NCBI GenBank assembly: GCA_040757795.1
Contig: JBFLWG010000056.1
Span: forward strand, 1-6,135
DNA from: DYTO01 sp040757795
Lineage (GTDB): Archaea; Hadarchaeota; Hadarchaeia; Hadarchaeales; Hadarchaeaceae
Direction of reading: 5' to 3'
DNA length: 6,135 bases
Both the position numbers and the translations under genes were made by a program. Positions 5,702 to 6,135 of this stretch are shown one piece after another (the stretch's first letter is position 1; each line of letters begins with the position of its first letter). The notes below the pieces were generated by a model that was given only the letters and a program-made list of their open reading frames with translations, was not told the DNA's origin and searched no databases.

Positions 5702-6119
5702 AACGCGCGTCAGAACCAAAGGTTATTTCCTGAACGGGTTTTCCATCACGAGTGCGCGGCGCGAGATAATCGATCAAACGCTCGATGTCCTCCGCCTCCA
5801 GCGTGACTGTTATCGGCCCCAACGGCGACTCCCCTTCTGTGAAGCTGACCTTCCCGACGAATGCCGCCTGCTTGTTCAGGGTGAACCTGACGGCGTTCCC
5901 GTCCTTTTTTGACAACATGACTGACCGGGCCGTGTCCAGAATCGCTTGAATTCTTAACAGTTGATGAAGCCGTGACAGAGCTGAAACATCCTCTGCCTCA
6001 CCAAAAAGAGCTCCGCCGCCGCGCCCAAGCTCAAGCGTCGGGAAAATTTTCTTCACTGCCGCCTCTACTTTCTCCTCAAATTCTGTGGGCCTTACTTCCG
6101 CCTCGACCCTTACTTTCAC
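5700..6119 (-). CDS. UPF0201 family (PF01877-type) putative RNA-binding protein
   Basis: An archaeal conserved protein of about 139 residues, the usual size of the UPF0201 family; the related COG1325 group is annotated as a predicted exosome-associated RNA-binding subunit. No activity is firmly known to me. Conserved family blocks are visible: the start VKVRVEAEVRPTE, ILDTARSVML in the middle, FTLNKQAAFVGKVSF, SPLGPITVTLEA, and IERLIDYLAPRT near the C-terminus. I chose GTG at 6119 as the start because the product then begins at the conserved VRVEAEVRPTE block and an AGGGGTG sequence lies six bases upstream. A GTG at 6128 would add three residues (M-L-L) but would overlap that ribosome-binding site; TTG at 6122 is also possible. 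The frame remains open to the window edge, but extension is not expected from family length. It converges on the membrane-protein gene with a five-base gap. It probably acts in the cytoplasm on RNA, by inference. Confidence 0.9.
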   Translation of the reverse strand: MKVRVEAEVRPTEFEEKVEAAVKKIFPTLELGRGGGALFGEAEDVSALSRLHQLLRIQAILDTARSVMLSKKDGNAVRFTLNKQAAFVGKVSFTEGESPLGPITVTLEAEDIERLIDYLAPRTRDGKPVQEITFGSDAR

Positions 6120-6125
6120 CAATAA

Positions 6126-6132
6126 CACCCCT
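6126..6132 (-). promoter_or_regulatory. Ribosome-binding site AGGGGTG deciding the UPF0201 start
   Basis: On the minus strand AGGGGTG is followed by six bases and then the GTG at 6119. It can pair with the CACCU of 16S rRNA with one G-U wobble. This favours the 6119 start over the in-frame GTG at 6128, which is part of the site itself. Confidence 0.5.
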
Positions 6133-6135
6133 GAC

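Noticed and set aside
4974..5912. Plus-strand open frame of 312 codons spanning the nfnA start, the membrane-protein gene and UPF0201
   Set aside because: It crosses three supported genes and a promoter region, and its product matches nothing recognisable.

Overview
The window is a compact, entirely gene-filled piece of an archaeal chromosome. The archaeal assignment rests on gene content: a Trm-G10-type tRNA guanine methyltransferase, a single-domain RNase Z, and a UPF0201-family RNA-binding protein that is essentially archaeal. It is supported by AT-rich TATA-like boxes about 25 bp upstream of start codons that lack a Shine-Dalgarno sequence, as in leaderless archaeal mRNAs. Frequent AGG/AGA arginine codons and the Nfn-type flavoenzyme pair fit an anaerobic, possibly thermophilic lineage. 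I cannot place it to phylum from the sequence alone.

Layout: (1) 1-1424, plus strand: the 3' end of a tRNA (guanine10-N2) methyltransferase gene directly abutting an RNase Z gene (TGA then ATG), a small tRNA-maturation operon. (2) 1425-1529: short convergent spacer. (3) 1530-2912, minus strand: a secreted six-bladed kelch-like beta-propeller protein with a C-terminal beta domain carrying an Asp-rich calcium-type loop; it has its own TATA box. (4) 2997-5272, minus strand: two-gene operon, nfnA-like then nfnB/gltA-like, coupled by an ATGA overlap, encoding an NADH/ferredoxin/NADP(H) oxidoreductase of the Nfn (Sud) type. (5) 5305-5694, plus strand: an unrecognised small membrane protein transcribed divergently from the nfn operon across a 32-bp spacer with a nearly symmetrical TATA element. 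(6) 5700-6119 (possibly to 6128), minus strand: UPF0201 protein, convergent with the membrane-protein gene.

Functionally there are two themes: RNA processing (tRNA m2G10 methylation, tRNA 3'-end cleavage, UPF0201 RNA-binding fold) and redox balancing (Nfn pair). The propeller protein and the small membrane protein are the accessory, poorly understood genes. I see no tRNA or rRNA gene, CRISPR array, insertion sequence or attachment site, and no gene-free stretch over about 105 bases. Nothing here looks like a clearly new system; the most worthwhile leads are the divergent leaderless promoter with the orphan membrane protein, and the near-identical propeller blades.
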